Below, piece by piece: positions 1 through 6,784 of a DNA stretch of 22,230 nt (positions within the stretch are counted from its first letter, which is position 1; each line of letters opens with the position of its first letter). The translations under genes and the position numbers were made by a program. Source of the stretch: a virus. The notes beneath the pieces are model-generated. The model was not told where the DNA came from, did no database searches, and saw only the letters and a program-made list of their open reading frames with translations. The stretch spans positions 1 to 22,230 of the IMG/VR virus record IMGVR_UViG_3300008114_000345. The stretch is one strand, 5' to 3'.

Positions 1-126
1 TCAGGTGTTATATATCTCAATGGCTCTACAGACTATATAGAAATGTATATGTTTAGTAATACTGGAAATATTCAAACTGGACCTTCTGGCACATTTTTTC
101 AAGCTGCTTTAATTAGGAGTGCATAA
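1..126 (+). CDS. Tail fibre / C1q-like protein, C-terminal end (partial)
   Basis: The frame is open from the first base and ends at TAA 124-126, giving the last 41 residues of a protein whose start lies outside the window. The visible end contains LNGSTDYIEMYMFSN followed by TFFQAALIRSA. This is a pattern I recognise from the last strands of C1q/TNF-like beta-jellyroll domains closing many phage tail or head fibre proteins, in which a YIEMY-type strand is followed by a short FxxxLIR(S/A)A terminus. The adhesin genes downstream support a role at the tail tip or in fibre trimerisation. Its stop overlaps the next ATG by one base, which suggests coupled translation. Only the family type can be proposed; the N-terminal part is needed to say which structure it attaches to. 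Confidence 0.7.
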   Translation, partial: SGVIYLNGSTDYIEMYMFSNTGNIQTGPSGTFFQAALIRSA

Positions 127-290
127 TGACACTATACGAAAAAATTAAACAACTATATCCAGAACTAGAAGATAAAGATTTTATGACAGTCATCACTCTA
201 CAAAACGACTCTGATGGTCGTGGCGATTACATAGCTAAATGGGAACATCCAACATTAGCTAAACCAACTGACGAACAATTAAAGGATTAA
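126..290 (+). CDS. 54-aa XkdW-like small tail-region protein
   Basis: The ATG at 126 overlaps the preceding stop (TAATG), and the ORF encodes 54 residues ending at TAA 288-290. The N-terminus is MTLYEKIKQLYPEL, and the centre contains LQNDSDGRGDYIAKWEHP. Short proteins of this shape (a helical start, then an 'LQ(N/D)DSDG..YI..W' core) occur beside fibre genes in many tailed phages and are sometimes annotated XkdW-like after the PBSX gene. No enzyme motif, signal peptide or membrane segment is visible. Position between two fibre genes suggests a tail assembly or accessory role, but that is inference. The ORF is short yet well supported by frame continuity, stop-start coupling and its recognisable core. 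Confidence 0.7.
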   Translation: MTLYEKIKQLYPELEDKDFMTVITLQNDSDGRGDYIAKWEHPTLAKPTDEQLKD

Positions 291-293
291 TGT

Positions 294-1265
294 ATGCCAA
301 TTACACTAGACGGAACCAAAGGAGTTGGATTACCATCATGGACTACTGCAGGTAGACCTACTACTGGTATATCGACAGGGTATACAGGATACAATACGAC
401 CACTGGTCAGATAGAAGTTTATAACGCTACATACAATACTTGGTCAAATGCTGGTACATCGGGTATAACATATTCCGTTTCTTATTTACTTGTTGCTGGA
501 GCAGGTGGCGGAGCAGGTGGAACTGGAGGTGGTGGTGGCGGTGGTGCTGGTGGATTATTATCTGGAACTACCACATTAAATACTGGAACTATCTATTCAT
601 TTACTGTAGGTGCTGGAGGTTCAGGTACTAATGCAAATGGTACAAGAGGAAATAACGGTTCAAACTCTACAGCATTTAGTTTAACTGCGATAGGAGGCGG
701 AGGTGGAGGGCCTTTAAATACTAGTGGTGCAGCAGGCGGTTCAGGTGGTGGTTGTGGTCGTGATGGTAATAATGCTGGTGGTGGTGCTGGTACATCAGGT
801 CAAGGTTTTGCTGGAGGAAATACACCAGGAAATGGTTTTGCATCTGCTTCAGGTGGTGGCGGTGCTGGAGCTGTTGGTGGTAATGGTTCAGTTACTGGTA
901 GTGGTTCAGACGCAGCCCCTGGAGGAGCTGGAGGCACTGGTACTGCATCATCTATTACAGGGTCATCAGTTACTAGGGCTGGTGGCGGTGGCGGTTCAGC
1001 ATATCTTAACACTGCTGGTGCTGGAGGTTCTGGCGGTGGTGGTGCTGGAGGTAATAATACTGTTGGAACAAACGGAACAGCTAATTTAGGTGGTGGTGGA
1101 GGTGGAGGTATGAATGGCACTGGAGGTAATGGAGGTTCAGGTGTAGTTATTATTTCTGTTCCTACAGCAAACTATTCAGGTACAACAACAGGCTCACCAA
1201 CAGTTACAACATCAGGTTCAAATACTATATTACAATTTAACGCTTCAGGAAGTTATACAGCATAA
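294..1265 (+). CDS. Glycine-rich tail fibre protein
   Basis: A 323-aa protein in three parts. Residues 1-60 form a head with MPITLDGTKGVGLPSW followed by a segment (TTGQIEVYNATYNTW) typical of the N-terminal half of aquatic-phage short fibres. Residues ~60-290 form a long glycine-rich body with runs such as GGGGGGGAGG and GGGGSGVV-type ends (Gly_rich phage-tail domain); the LLVAGAGGGAGG start and SGVVIISVP end mark it. The last ~30 residues are Ser/Thr/Gly-rich. Such domains are known in phage adhesins, where polyglycine II helices form the sandwich seen in Salmonella phage S16 gp38, so receptor recognition is likely. ATG 294 sits 3 nt after the previous stop. The long glycine run creates spurious proline-rich and valine-rich ORFs in other frames, which are not genes. 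Confidence 0.85.
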   Translation: MPITLDGTKGVGLPSWTTAGRPTTGISTGYTGYNTTTGQIEVYNATYNTWSNAGTSGITYSVSYLLVAGAGGGAGGTGGGGGGGAGGLLSGTTTLNTGTIYSFTVGAGGSGTNANGTRGNNGSNSTAFSLTAIGGGGGGPLNTSGAAGGSGGGCGRDGNNAGGGAGTSGQGFAGGNTPGNGFASASGGGGAGAVGGNGSVTGSGSDAAPGGAGGTGTASSITGSSVTRAGGGGGSAYLNTAGAGGSGGGGAGGNNTVGTNGTANLGGGGGGGMNGTGGNGGSGVVIISVPTANYSGTTTGSPTVTTSGSNTILQFNASGSYTA

Positions 1266-1273
1266 GGATATAT

Positions 1274-1621
1274 ATGGCACATTACGCAAAAGTTAATAAC
1301 GGAATTGTAGAGCAAGTCATTGTAGCAGAAGCTGACTTCTTCAACACATTTGTAGATACAAGTCCAGGTACTTGGATTCAAACATCATATAATACCTATG
1401 GTAATCAACATAAACTTGGAGGTACTCCATTAAGAGGTAACTATGCTGGTATTGGTTATACATATGATGCTACTAACGATGTATTCTATGCACCTAAACC
1501 TTTCCCATCATGGACTCTAAATGAATCAACATGGTTATGGGAAGCTCCTGTAACATATCCTACAGATGGTAAAAGATATATTTGGGATGAAGCAACAACT
1601 AATTGGAAGGAAGTAGTATGA
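1274..1621 (+). CDS. 115-aa tail-associated protein of unknown function
   Basis: A 115-aa protein starting MAHYAKVNNGIVEQVIV, with a ribosome site (AAGGA) about 7 nt upstream. It contains a central TWIQTSYNTYGNQHKLGG segment, then YAGIGYTYDATNDVF and repeated tryptophan-rich strands (FPSWTLNESTWLWEAP). I recognise this as a family found near the tail genes of many cyanophages and pelagiphages, usually left as hypothetical or virion structural. No catalytic motif, signal peptide or membrane segment is seen; the aromatic beta-strand pattern suits a small beta-rich tail component. Its stop overlaps the next ATG as ATGA (1618-1621), so it is translationally coupled to the following fibre gene. 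Confidence 0.8.
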   Translation: MAHYAKVNNGIVEQVIVAEADFFNTFVDTSPGTWIQTSYNTYGNQHKLGGTPLRGNYAGIGYTYDATNDVFYAPKPFPSWTLNESTWLWEAPVTYPTDGKRYIWDEATTNWKEVV

Positions 1622-2727
1622 GTGTAACGCTTAATGGTAGTAATGGTATAACCTTTAATGATGGTAGTTCTCAGACTGCTGCTGCAAGTCCATTTGGATT
1701 GAAAAATCGTATAATTAATGGGGACTGTAGGATAGACCAGCGTAATGCTGGTGCTAGTGTAGCATCTCCTTCAGACACCTATACTTTAGACAGGTTTTAT
1801 TCTAGACAAGTAGGTGGTGGTGTAGCATCTATTCAACAATCATCAACAGCTCCTAATGGATTTAACAACTCTTTATTATTTACTGTTACTACAGCAGATA
1901 GTTCAATAGTGACAACTGATAGATATTATATTAGACAGTATATTGAAGGATATAATGTTGCAGATTTAGGTTGGGGAACTGCATCTGCTCAAACAATAAC
2001 ATTGTCTTTTTGGGTAAGAAGTTCTGTAACAGGAACATTTGGTGGTTCATTGCAAAATGATGCAGTAGATAGAACATACGCATTTACTTATACAGTTTCT
2101 TCTGCAAATACTTGGGAACAAAAAAGTATAACAATTGCTGGTGATACATCTGGAACATGGTTAAAAACTAATGGAATTGGGTTAATTGTGCAATGGAGTT
2201 TAGGTATGGGTCCAACATATCTAACAACTGCTGGTTCATGGACTGCTGGGAATTATCTTTCTGCAACTGGTTCTACAAATTTAATTGCAACTAACGGAGC
2301 TACCTTCTACATCACAGGTGTCCAACTAGAAGTAGGCTCAACAGCAACACCGTTTGAAAGAAGAATGTATGGTCAAGAGTTAGCGTTGTGTCAAAGGTAT
2401 TATTGGATGATGGTAAAGCAAACTACAGCAACTATTATAGCTCTTGCAAATATGTCTTATTACAATAATACTTATCTTGGTGGAAATATTACACTTCCTG
2501 TAACAATGAGAACAGCACCATCACTAGATGCAGCAAGTGGAACAAATTATTATATTATGTTTAGAAATAATGGAAATAATACTGTTAATTCATGGTCTAT
2601 TGTAGATTCTCAACCACAAGTTGTAAACATTTATAATACTGCTCAAGCAAGTGGAACAGCTGGTCAAGCTGGTTGGTCTAATACAAATGCTTCAGGTGCT
2701 TATGTTGCTTTTAATGCGGAGCTATAA
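1618..2727 (+). CDS. Tail fibre protein with carbohydrate-binding-like domain
   Basis: A 369-aa protein. I start it at ATG 1618, not at the in-frame TTG 1603: the ATG has GGAAGGAAG just upstream, forms the ATGA overlap, and gives the family-like N-terminus MSVTLNGSNGITFNDGSS. Residues ~30-45 contain LKNRIINGDCRIDQRNAG, the signature of a common phage tail domain. It is followed by a jellyroll-like region (ITLSFWVRSSVTG, QKSITIAGDTSGTW) and TGVQLEVGSTATPFERR, where this domain ends. Residues ~260-369 are a separate variable C-terminal domain starting LCQRYYWMM. The family is linked to receptor or polysaccharide binding; no depolymerase active site is visible, so adhesion is the better guess. 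Confidence 0.85.
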   Translation: MSVTLNGSNGITFNDGSSQTAAASPFGLKNRIINGDCRIDQRNAGASVASPSDTYTLDRFYSRQVGGGVASIQQSSTAPNGFNNSLLFTVTTADSSIVTTDRYYIRQYIEGYNVADLGWGTASAQTITLSFWVRSSVTGTFGGSLQNDAVDRTYAFTYTVSSANTWEQKSITIAGDTSGTWLKTNGIGLIVQWSLGMGPTYLTTAGSWTAGNYLSATGSTNLIATNGATFYITGVQLEVGSTATPFERRMYGQELALCQRYYWMMVKQTTATIIALANMSYYNNTYLGGNITLPVTMRTAPSLDAASGTNYYIMFRNNGNNTVNSWSIVDSQPQVVNIYNTAQASGTAGQAGWSNTNASGAYVAFNAEL

Positions 2728-2729
2728 CA

Positions 2730-2921
2730 ATGTATAAATTAATTAAAAATCCAATTACACAACAAACAAATGTAGTAAACAAAATTGAAGAAGGTAGAGT
2801 ATTATCAATTCCTTTTAATCCTGATAACACAGATTACCAAGCCTACTTAAAGTATAAAGAAGAAGGTGGTAAGGTTTATGGTCCAGACGAGGAAGTGCCT
2901 AGTGGGCAAACCTCTAAGTGA
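2730..2921 (+). CDS. 63-aa small tail-region protein
   Basis: A 63-aa protein beginning MYKLIKNPITQQTNVV, with a central SIPFNPDNTDYQAYLKYKEEG. The 'SIPFDPANTDYQAYLxWxxEG' pattern is a common small phage protein carried downstream of fibre genes in aquatic phages; its function is unknown. It starts 2 nt after the previous stop. Its last 20 nt overlap the GTG start of the HNH endonuclease. The C-terminus (KVYGPDEEVPSGQTSK) is longer and more polar than the short acidic ending I would expect, so it may have been altered when the endonuclease gene arrived. Confidence 0.75.
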   Translation: MYKLIKNPITQQTNVVNKIEEGRVLSIPFNPDNTDYQAYLKYKEEGGKVYGPDEEVPSGQTSK

Positions 2922-3543
2922 TTTAACTGGATTTCAGTTTGGTAGTTTAACCATACTGAAATTAGGAAGATCAAAAGGTAATGGTGCTTGGTGGATTTGC
3001 CAGTGTAAATGTGGCAAACAAAAAGAGATTAAAGCATCTGATATGGTGCAAGGTAAGATTAACTCTTGTGGATGTGAACATAAAGAACGAATAGCTAAGG
3101 CTAATACTACTCATGGTAAAACAAACACAAAGACTTATTCTATGTGGTTGGCTATGAGAAATAGATGTAATAGGGTAAATCAAGACTATTCTTCTCGTGG
3201 AATTACTTATGATAAAAGATGGGATAGTTTTGAAAACTTCTATCTTGATATGGGTGAAGCTCCAGAAGGAATGAGTTTAGATAGAATTGATGTTAATGGC
3301 AATTATGAGAAATCTAATTGTCGTTGGGCGACAAGAGAACAACAAGCTAATAATACAAGAGCTAATGTTTTTGTAGAATGGCAAGGTAAAACACAAACAA
3401 TAGCACAATGGGCTAAGGAACTAAATATGAATTATGACAAACTAAGAAGTAGAATTGTTAGGTACAAATGGTCTTTAGATAGAGCCTTTGAAGAAGGCAA
3501 TACACCTAACAATACTATCTGCATTTGCCCCAGTTGCTGTTGA
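2902..3543 (+). CDS. HNH homing-type endonuclease
   Basis: A 213-aa protein from GTG 2902, chosen over the in-frame GTG 2866 because AGGAAG lies 6 nt upstream and the family begins at this point (GKPLSDLTGFQFGSLTIL). Domains: a zinc-ribbon-like cluster (C33, C35, C37 with C56, C58); a core with YSMWLAMRNRCNR (79-91), SSRGITYDKRWDSFENF (97-113) and SLDRIDVNGNY...NCRWAT (125-144), the phage HNH nuclease signature; and a C-terminal helical DNA-binding repeat (TIAQWAKELNMNYDKL) like those of intron/NUMOD-type nucleases. It would cut DNA at a specific site and favour its own spread. It overlaps the 63-aa gene by 20 nt and the holin-like gene by 56 nt. The last ~15 residues (TPNNTICICPSCC) are a shadow of the holin coding sequence, supporting a recent insertion. 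Confidence 0.88.
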   Translation: MGKPLSDLTGFQFGSLTILKLGRSKGNGAWWICQCKCGKQKEIKASDMVQGKINSCGCEHKERIAKANTTHGKTNTKTYSMWLAMRNRCNRVNQDYSSRGITYDKRWDSFENFYLDMGEAPEGMSLDRIDVNGNYEKSNCRWATREQQANNTRANVFVEWQGKTQTIAQWAKELNMNYDKLRSRIVRYKWSLDRAFEEGNTPNNTICICPSCC

Positions 3544-3862
3544 TTTAGGTAAGTCCTTAATCAATAAGTTTATAGCCCCTGACCAATTCAAGCCAGCTAC
3601 TATAGAACAATATGTTAAAATGAAACAGATTGATCTAGACTTTTTTAAAGTCATGAATGAAGCTGGTGGGGGTAATCCATCATACTTATGGGTAGAAGCT
3701 GTTATAAGACTCATGCGACCAGCTATAGGTATTTTAGTACTAGCTACATGGGCTACTATGCACCTAAATGGTACAGCAACCAATGAAGTAGATAATTTTG
3801 CTAGTGCAGTAGGTTTTTATCTCTTTGGTGAACGTTCTTTAATGCATATTAAGAAGAAATGA
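3488..3862 (+). CDS. Holin-like membrane protein
   Basis: A 124-aa protein with a helical N-terminus (TILSAFAPVAVDLGKSLI), a charged middle, then NPSYLWVEAVIRLMRPAIG leading into a hydrophobic segment (78-92, AIGILVLATWATMHL) and a second short one (~104-113, FASAVGFYLFG) before a basic tail GERSLMHIKKK. This matches the layout of a phage holin family related to the 3-TM gene-transfer-agent type, as I recall it; holins form inner-membrane lesions that release the endolysin. Start: a stop at 3476 leaves TTG 3488 as the only usual start codon near the N-terminus, with a weak ribosome site (AGATAGAG). It lies inside the HNH gene, so initiation is probably weak or coupled. It overlaps the endolysin start by ATGA. 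Confidence 0.65.
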   Translation: MKKAIHLTILSAFAPVAVDLGKSLINKFIAPDQFKPATIEQYVKMKQIDLDFFKVMNEAGGGNPSYLWVEAVIRLMRPAIGILVLATWATMHLNGTATNEVDNFASAVGFYLFGERSLMHIKKK

Positions 3863-4296
3863 GTTTAACAAAACACTTTACTCTTAAAGAGTTAACAGCA
3901 TCAGATATAGCAGCAAGGCATGGAATAGACAATACTCCAACTAGCCCTTTAATTTTAAAAAATTTAAAGATCTTAGCAGAAGGGTTAGAACATGTCAGAG
4001 AAGTATTGGGAAAGCCTGTTATTGTTAATAGTGGCTATCGTTCTACTATGGTTAATACACTGGTTGGAAGTAAACCGACAAGTCAACACACGAAAGGACT
4101 GGCGGCAGATTTTATCTGTCCCGCTTTTGGAACACCTAAAGAGATTGTTAAAAAGATTGTATCTAGCGATATTGAATACGACCAAGTTATCTTGGAGTTT
4201 GATCGTTGGGTTCATATTAGCTTTTGTGAAGAAGGTTATAAACCTCGTAAGCAAGCGCTAATCATAGATGGTAAGGGTACTAGAAACTTTAACTAA
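3859..4296 (+). CDS. Endolysin, M15-family peptidase (peptidoglycan L,D/D,D-type)
   Basis: A 145-aa single-domain zinc peptidase of the M15_3 type. The order of motifs is typical: FTLKELTASDIAARHGIDN at the start, LEHVREVLGKPVIVNSGYRS (43-62), then TSQHTKGLAADF with zinc ligands H77 and D84, and RWVHISF with H119. VGSKPTSQH is the usual loop before the first ligand. Members cut stem-peptide bonds of peptidoglycan and act as phage endolysins; no signal peptide or cell-wall binding domain is present, so a holin is needed for export. It starts on the ATGA overlap with the holin-like gene, a classical lysis cassette. All three zinc ligands are present, so it should be active. Confidence 0.92.
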   Translation: MSLTKHFTLKELTASDIAARHGIDNTPTSPLILKNLKILAEGLEHVREVLGKPVIVNSGYRSTMVNTLVGSKPTSQHTKGLAADFICPAFGTPKEIVKKIVSSDIEYDQVILEFDRWVHISFCEEGYKPRKQALIIDGKGTRNFN

Positions 4297-4311
4297 GAAA
4301 GGTAAATAATT

Positions 4312-4431
4312 ATGCCAATGGTCGGAATGAAAAAATTTGCTTACACAGAAAAAGGTAAGAAACAAGCTAAAGAGTATGCTAAAAAAACTGGTAAGAAAAT
4401 GACTGCTAAAGCTAAAAAAGGAAAAAAATAA
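4312..4431 (+). CDS. 39-aa lysine-rich mini-protein
   Basis: A 39-aa ORF from ATG 4312 with an AAAGG ribosome site about 8 nt upstream. Of 39 residues 15 are lysine. The N-terminus MPMVGMKKFAYTEKGKKQA resembles short 'MPKVGxKKFPYT.KG' proteins that I recognise from marine podoviruses, where they sit in front of the terminase gene. There is no hydrophobic segment. The composition suggests binding to nucleic acid or to an acidic protein surface, but this is inference. The TAA overlaps the next ATG (TAATG), so it is coupled to the next basic gene. Confidence 0.7.
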   Translation: MPMVGMKKFAYTEKGKKQAKEYAKKTGKKMTAKAKKGKK

Positions 4432-4565
4432 TGGCTATGATTAAAGAGTATGGTGGTATGGAAAAGTATAAATCTAAAAAAGCTATGAAGGCCCATGAGA
4501 AAAAAGAAGGTAAAAAAATGGAAGCCAAAGAAAAAGTAATGGCTAAGAAGAAAAAGAAAAAATGA
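4431..4565 (+). CDS. 44-aa lysine-rich mini-protein
   Basis: A 44-aa ORF from ATG 4431, overlapping the previous stop by one base and the next start by ATGA. It contains 18 lysines and ends in a run of six. The N-terminal half (MAMIKEYGGMEKYKSKKAMKAHE) has the 'YGGxExYxSKxAMxxHE' look of short proteins near terminase in aquatic phages. A single charged helix is likely; no other motif is seen. Function unknown. Confidence 0.65.
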   Translation: MAMIKEYGGMEKYKSKKAMKAHEKKEGKKMEAKEKVMAKKKKKK

Positions 4566-4831
4566 TACAAAAAGGTAAAGAGAAGTTTTCAGGTTATAAC
4601 AAACCTAAACGCACTCCTTCTCATCCTACTAAGTCTCATGCTGTACTTGCTAAAGTAGGAGATAAGGAAAAGCTTATTCGCTTTGGTCAACAAGGTGTAA
4701 GTGGTGCAGGATCTAATCCTAAAACACCTAAAGAGAAAGCTAGACAGAAGTCATTTAAGGCTCGTCATGCAAGTAATATATCTAAGGGTAAAATGAGTGC
4801 AGCTTACTGGGCAGACAAAGTCAAATGGTAA
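4562..4831 (+). CDS. DUF6321-type 89-aa basic protein
   Basis: An 89-aa protein recognised by KFSGYNKPKRTPSHPTKSH (9-27), IRFGQQGVSGAG (39-50) and the C-terminal KARHASNISKGKMSAAYWAD (66-85). These are the hallmarks of a short family (DUF6321, as I recall) shared by cyanophages, pelagiphages and some giant viruses. It is strongly basic and tryptophan-containing, with no known reaction. It begins in an ATGA overlap and ends 7 nt inside the next gene. At 89 aa it has the length of T7 small terminase (gp18) and lies upstream of TerL, but I see no terminase-small-subunit signature and treat that as coincidence unless structure prediction says otherwise. Confidence 0.82.
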   Translation: MIQKGKEKFSGYNKPKRTPSHPTKSHAVLAKVGDKEKLIRFGQQGVSGAGSNPKTPKEKARQKSFKARHASNISKGKMSAAYWADKVKW

Positions 4832-5007
4832 AAAAACCTAAGAGTAAAGTTAATCAAGCAGGAAACTATACTAAACCTACTTTACGAAAAAGCTTATTTA
4901 ATAAAATAAAAGCAGGAAGTAAAGGAGGAGATCCAGGTGAATGGTCTGCTCGTAAGGCTCAAATGTTAGCTCGTGAGTATAAAAAAGCTGGTGGAGGCTA
5001 CAAGTAA
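4825..5007 (+). CDS. 60-aa basic protein (GxWSARKAQ family)
   Basis: A 60-aa protein with KVNQAGNYTKPTLRKSLFNKIKAGSKGG in the first half and GDPGEWSARKAQMLAREYKKAGGGYK at the end. The 'PGxWSARKAQ.LA..Y' motif is a known conserved phage/giant-virus signature of unknown function; I associate it with the DUF5872 group, though that name is from memory. The protein is basic and probably helical. It overlaps the previous gene by 7 nt and the next by TAATG. Confidence 0.75.
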   Translation: MVKKPKSKVNQAGNYTKPTLRKSLFNKIKAGSKGGDPGEWSARKAQMLAREYKKAGGGYK

Positions 5008-5243
5008 TGGCTTTAGCTAAATCACAAAAGTCTTTAAAGGATTGGACTAAGCAGAAGTGGAGAACCTCTGATGGTACTCCATCTAAGGGTAAAAAAAGAT
5101 ACTTACCTGACGCTGCTTGGAAAGCTTTAAGTCCTAGTGAAAAAGCCTCTACTAATAAAGCAAAAGCTCAAGGTAATAAAAAAGGTAAACAGTTCGTATC
5201 ACAACCAAAGAATATAGCTAAAAAGACAGCTAGATATAGATAA
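5007..5243 (+). CDS. 78-aa basic protein (WTKQKWRT family)
   Basis: A 78-aa protein with LKDWTKQKWRTSDGTPSKG (10-28), RYLPDAAWKALSPSEKAST (31-49), and a basic end with NIAKKTARYR. The sequence 'WT.QKWRT.SG.PS..G.RYLP..A...LSP.E' is a recurrent aquatic-phage and algal-virus signature, of unknown role. It is fused to nothing and lies directly before TerL, to which it is coupled by TAATG. Basic charge and conservation beside the packaging gene suggest a DNA- or virion-associated role; this is inference. Confidence 0.75.
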   Translation: MALAKSQKSLKDWTKQKWRTSDGTPSKGKKRYLPDAAWKALSPSEKASTNKAKAQGNKKGKQFVSQPKNIAKKTARYR

Positions 5244-6775
5244 TGAAAGATAAATTAGATCAGATTAGAGAGTCAGCAGAAGCTGACTTATCTATCTTCA
5301 TTAAATTGGTAGCACCACACTTGATGTTAGGTGCTGTACATGAAGAACTTATTAACTGGTGGACTCGTTCTGAGTCTAAGAATAACCAATTAGTATTACT
5401 TCCTCGTGGACACATGAAGAGTAAACTAGTTGCTTATAGAACTGCCTGGTGGATTACTAAATACCCAGAGACTACAATTCTATATGTATCTGCTACGGCA
5501 GACTTGGCTGAGAAACAACTATACGCTATTAAACAGATTATCGATAGTCCTATCTATCGTAGGTATTGGCCTGAGATGATCCATCCTGAAGAAGGTAAAC
5601 GTGAGAAATGGGCAGTTTCTGAAATTGCTGTTGATCATCCACAAAGAAAACTAGAAGGGATTCGAGATGCAACTTGTAAAGCTGTTGGTCTTACATCTAA
5701 TACCACAGGTTTTCATGCTGACGTTGTTGTTCTTGACGACATTGTTGTACCTGGGAACGCTTATACAGCTGATGGCCGTGAGAAAGTTGAGGCAGCTTAT
5801 TCTCAACTTGCTTCCATTGAAAATCCTGGAGCGAGAGAATGGGTAGTAGGTACTAGATATCACCCTAAAGACATCTATGATACCATGGTAGCGATGAAAG
5901 AAACTATTTATGGTGATGATGGTGACATAACTTCAGAAGAAGAAGTGTATGAGTTGTTCCAAAGAGTAGTTGAGACAGAAGGAGAGTTCCTCTGGCCTAA
6001 ACAGACTCGTGCAGATGGTAAGAAGTTTGGATTTGATGATAAAGAATTAGCACGAATCAAAGCAAAATATATAGATGCAACACAATTTTATGCACAATAC
6101 TACAATAATCCTAATAGTGAAGATGTTGCAAGAATTAGTTCTGAAAAGTTTCAGTATTTTGATAAGTCTATACTCCAAAATAAAGAAGGAGATTGGTACA
6201 TTAGAGATAGGAAGCTTAATATTTATGCTGCTATTGACTTTGCTTTCTCTCTTCGTAAAAAAGCTGACTATACAGCCTTAGTTACTATTGGTGTAGACCA
6301 TCAAGGTAACTATTATGTACTAGATATTGACAGATTTAAGACAGATCGAATAGTTGATTACTATGACCATATAGTAAAAGCTTGGGAAAAGTGGGGATTC
6401 AGAAAGATTAGAGCTGAGGTTACTGTAGCTCAACAAACCATCGTTAAAGAGTTGAAAGAAAGCTATCTTAAACCTAATGGTATACCTCTTTCAATTGATG
6501 AATTTAGACCTACAAGATCGCTAGGTGATAAATACGAACGTGTAGCTGCAGTATTAGAACCTAAATATGATAACATGCAAATTTGGCATTACAAAGGTGG
6601 TAATTGTCAATCATTAGAAGAAGAGTTAGTGATGGCTCATCCTCCTCATGACGACATTAAAGATGCTTTAGCTAATGCGATATCTATTGCAATTATTCCT
6701 AAAAATAGAGTAGGAACATTTTCAATAGGTAAAAATATAGTTACTCACAGCCGCTTCGGTGGTGTTTCTTACTAA
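5243..6775 (+). CDS. terL: Terminase large subunit
   Basis: A 510-aa DNA-packaging motor. ATPase domain: Walker A variant LPRGHMKS (53-60; K59, S60), Walker B VVVLDD (161-166; D165 with catalytic acid D166), and motif III/coupling VVGTRYHP (201-208). Nuclease domain: AAIDFAFS with D332, AEVT around E392, and PPHDDIKDALANA (467-479) with acidic metal ligands D470/D471 and D474. These are the expected RNase H-fold residues. It translocates DNA into the prohead at the portal and cuts it at headful or terminal sites. The Walker A sequence RGHMKS fits the RGHAKS-type loop of this subgroup. Start ATG 5243 is in a TAATG overlap; the portal gene follows after 9 nt. No clear small subunit is found nearby. 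Confidence 0.95.
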   Translation: MKDKLDQIRESAEADLSIFIKLVAPHLMLGAVHEELINWWTRSESKNNQLVLLPRGHMKSKLVAYRTAWWITKYPETTILYVSATADLAEKQLYAIKQIIDSPIYRRYWPEMIHPEEGKREKWAVSEIAVDHPQRKLEGIRDATCKAVGLTSNTTGFHADVVVLDDIVVPGNAYTADGREKVEAAYSQLASIENPGAREWVVGTRYHPKDIYDTMVAMKETIYGDDGDITSEEEVYELFQRVVETEGEFLWPKQTRADGKKFGFDDKELARIKAKYIDATQFYAQYYNNPNSEDVARISSEKFQYFDKSILQNKEGDWYIRDRKLNIYAAIDFAFSLRKKADYTALVTIGVDHQGNYYVLDIDRFKTDRIVDYYDHIVKAWEKWGFRKIRAEVTVAQQTIVKELKESYLKPNGIPLSIDEFRPTRSLGDKYERVAAVLEPKYDNMQIWHYKGGNCQSLEEELVMAHPPHDDIKDALANAISIAIIPKNRVGTFSIGKNIVTHSRFGGVSY

Positions 6776-6784
6776 GGAAAAATT

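Noticed and set aside
724-1120. Overlapping valine-rich (+) and proline-rich (-) ORFs across the glycine-rich region
   Set aside because: They are shadows of the glycine codons (GGN) of the fibre gene read in other frames, with extreme composition and no start signals.
1603-1617. TTG start for the carbohydrate-binding-like fibre
   Set aside because: ATG 1618 has a better ribosome site, gives the family N-terminus and forms the usual ATGA overlap.
2866-2901. GTG 2866 start for the HNH endonuclease
   Set aside because: It would overlap the 63-aa gene by 56 nt and add residues not expected in the family; GTG 2902 has AGGAAG at proper spacing.
3992-4261. An 89-aa + ORF and an 89-aa - ORF within the endolysin gene
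   Set aside because: Both are alternate-frame shadows of the M15 peptidase gene, whose catalytic residues are intact in its own frame.
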